From Streptomyces sp. A 4/2 (GTDB lineage: Bacteria; Actinomycetota; Actinomycetes; Streptomycetales; Streptomycetaceae): a DNA stretch of 64,000 nucleotides. Location: positions 326,753 to 390,752 of the forward strand of contig NZ_CALNVW010000031.1 of NCBI RefSeq assembly GCF_940670765.1, read 5' to 3'. Under the pieces are notes generated by a model. That model was not told the origin of the DNA. It saw only the letters and a program-made list of their open reading frames with translations, and made no database searches. A program made the translations under genes and the position numbers. Of this stretch, positions 62,472 through 64,000 are shown piece by piece (within the stretch, counting starts at the first letter, position 1; every line of letters starts with the position of its first letter).

Positions 62472-64000
62472 TCAGAAGCGGAGCGTGGCCGCGGTGTGCG
62501 ACACCCGGGCGCCCTCGTCCGGCAGGGCGGTGCGCTCGGTACCGTCCTCGACGCAGCCGGTGTGCAGCAGATGGCTGTCCGCGCCGGTGAAGGCCGCGGG
62601 GCGCAGTTCGAGCCGGCCGCCGGTGAAGGTGGAGCCGGTCGCCCGGTAGCGGTTGGCCCCCTCGGTCACCAGCAGATGGGCGGTGCCCTTGGGCGCGGTG
62701 GAGGTGACACCGTTCAGCTGCCAGTCGACGGTCCGCGCCGAGCCGGTACGGGAGAGCAGGGCGCCGTCCTTGTTGGTGCCGCCGACGCGGGCGCCGTCGA
62801 CCCGCAGCCGCTGGTCCTTCGAGGACGTCAACTTCAGCCCGGTGTCGCGCAGTTCACCGCCGTCGACCGTGATGTCGGGGTGCGCGAGCGAGACGGGCGC
62901 CGCGTCCTCGGCGCCGGTGAGGGTGCACTGGTCCAGGACGAGCGGCCCGGTGCCGTTGAACACCGCGGCGCCGACCCCGTCGAGGACGGTCCGCTGGAGC
63001 GTGAGCGGTGCGCTCACGTTTCCCTGGGTGATCTCGGCGCCCGCGGCGAAGGAGAAGTTCGAGTCGGCGATCACATTGGGCCGCCCCGACAGCTTGGACG
63101 CCTGGGAGACGATCAGCGGTCCGCTGGCGGTGCATCCGCGTATCTGCACACCGTCGGCGTTCACCCAGAGCATCCCGGAGCCGTCCAGCGACTTCTTGCC
63201 GATGACCAGCATGTCCTCAAGGGTCAGATCGGTGACGTTGACCCGGGCCACGAACCAGGAGCAGGCGTGCCGCCGTACGGTGATCCGCTTGGCCGCGCCG
63301 CCCCAGGCCGCCCCGGAGTTGGCGAACGTCATCAGTCCGGAGTTGCCGGTGTAGACGAGGTCGTGCTCGAACTGCCCGTGGGTGACGAAGGGGCCCTGGT
63401 CGTCACCGTCGCCGTGGCAGTTGGTGACGTAGCAGTAGGCCGACGCCGTGAAGTCGTTGAGATGGCGGGCGTTGGAGGTGTGACAGTCCTCGACGTGCCC
63501 GTACAGGCAGTAGATCTGCTGGGTCAGATAGCCCGCGCCGCCGTACGTGACGTCCTTGGGGTTGGTCAGCGAGCACTGCTCGGTGCGGTAGTAGGTGCAC
63601 CAGCGGCGCATGATCACCGGCCAGAAGGTGCCGGTGGCCTCGATCCCGGAGACGTCGCAGCGCACCGCGTACTCGTAGCTCACCGGGTGCGAGCCGGTCA
63701 TCTCGTCGTCGCCCCAGCCCTCGAACACCAGGTTGCGGACGTGGGCGCGGTCGACGGGCTCGATGCGGGTCCAGGTGAGGGTGCGGCCCGCGGCCAGGTC
63801 CCAGCCGATCTGGTAGTTGACCCGGATGTGCGTGGCGTCGACGACGTCGGTGACCTGGACGAGCCGCTGGATCTCCTTCTCGTACGTCCCCGACAGGGCG
63901 TTGACCTCCACGGCCCACCACTGGCCGACGGCGAACTTCCCGGAGTCGCCGACCTCGAAGAGATCCGAGAGGTCCGGCATGTCCGCACCCAGCTTGTGGG
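62472..64000 (-). CDS. right-handed parallel beta-helix protein (partial, N-terminus beyond the window)
   Basis: The frame stays open to the edge, so the ATG at 63980 is probably internal and the true start lies outside. At least 509 residues. The middle shows repeating short strands and turns with Asn and Cys at similar spacing (RCDVSGIEATG, QQIYCLYGHVEDCHTSNAR, CYVTNCHGDG, DGVQIRGCTASG), typical of pectate-lyase-like beta helices. The family includes polysaccharide lyases and hydrolases. Upstream of the importer, it may release the imported sugar or bind it. No secretion signal can be judged. Confidence 0.8.
   Translation of the reverse strand, partial: HKLGADMPDLSDLFEVGDSGKFAVGQWWAVEVNALSGTYEKEIQRLVQVTDVVDATHIRVNYQIGWDLAAGRTLTWTRIEPVDRAHVRNLVFEGWGDDEMTGSHPVSYEYAVRCDVSGIEATGTFWPVIMRRWCTYYRTEQCSLTNPKDVTYGGAGYLTQQIYCLYGHVEDCHTSNARHLNDFTASAYCYVTNCHGDGDDQGPFVTHGQFEHDLVYTGNSGLMTFANSGAAWGGAAKRITVRRHACSWFVARVNVTDLTLEDMLVIGKKSLDGSGMLWVNADGVQIRGCTASGPLIVSQASKLSGRPNVIADSNFSFAAGAEITQGNVSAPLTLQRTVLDGVGAAVFNGTGPLVLDQCTLTGAEDAAPVSLAHPDITVDGGELRDTGLKLTSSKDQRLRVDGARVGGTNKDGALLSRTGSARTVDWQLNGVTSTAPKGTAHLLVTEGANRYRATGSTFTGGRLELRPAAFTGADSHLLHTGCVEDGTERTALPDEGARVSHTAATLRF

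Overview
The window is high-GC actinobacterial DNA, almost certainly a Streptomyces chromosome. The gene order alaS-ruvX-mltG-aroE, aroC-aroK-aroB, efp-nusB, bldD, pyrR-pyrB-pyrC-carA-carB-pyrD-pyrF, mihF (sIHF)-gmk-rpoZ-coaBC-metK, priA, fmt-rsmB-rpe is the classic Streptomyces core arrangement. bldD carries the cyclic-di-GMP binding signature of the Streptomyces developmental repressor. Codon use is strongly third-position GC, and GTG and TTG starts are common. No rRNA, tRNA, CRISPR array, insertion sequence or prophage was seen.

Region 1 (1-12.9 kb) is a co-directional housekeeping run: alanyl-tRNA synthetase, RuvX, the MltG lytic transglycosylase and the shikimate pathway (aroE; aroC, aroK/aroB, aroQ), then a P-loop ATPase, an M24 peptidase-like protein, EF-P and NusB. 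aroK and aroB are read as one open frame with no stop between them. Region 2 (13.3-15.6 kb) holds a PLP-dependent lyase gene bracketed by two long hairpins, and bldD on the opposite strand with a perfect BldD box over its own promoter. Region 3 (15.6-25.9 kb) is the complete UMP biosynthesis operon behind a PyrR-type leader, with one small unknown membrane protein embedded in it. Region 4 (25.9-30.3 kb) has mihF, gmk, rpoZ, coaBC and metK.

Region 5 (30.3-36.5 kb) is an accessory 5-oxoproline module: PxpABC 5-oxoprolinase, a FadR-type GntR regulator, a DUF969/DUF979 two-part transporter and a DUF2891 protein. An identical 11-base palindrome sits between the -35 and -10 elements of both outward promoters, so the GntR protein probably controls uptake and degradation together. 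Region 6 (36.5-44.2 kb) is core again: priA (helicase motifs lost), an HTH protein divergent from fmt, rsmB, rpe and a SorC-type regulator. Region 7 (44.2-50.4 kb) contains photolyase, an SDR-DUF2867 fusion, GuaB1 and a SigF/SigB-family sigma gene facing a GHKL ATPase gene.

Region 8 (50.6-53.8 kb) is an Lrp/AsnC regulator plus a nitrilase-family amidase and a flavin amino-acid monooxygenase resembling DavA and DavB of lysine catabolism. Region 9 (53.9 kb to the end, minus strand) is a carbohydrate or acid-sugar catabolic locus: beta-helix protein, Gfo/Idh/MocA oxidoreductase, ABC sugar importer without its own ATPase, atypical SDR, DHDPS-type aldolase, 2-hydroxyacid dehydrogenase and FAH-family hydrolase. 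Its substrate cannot be read from sequence alone.
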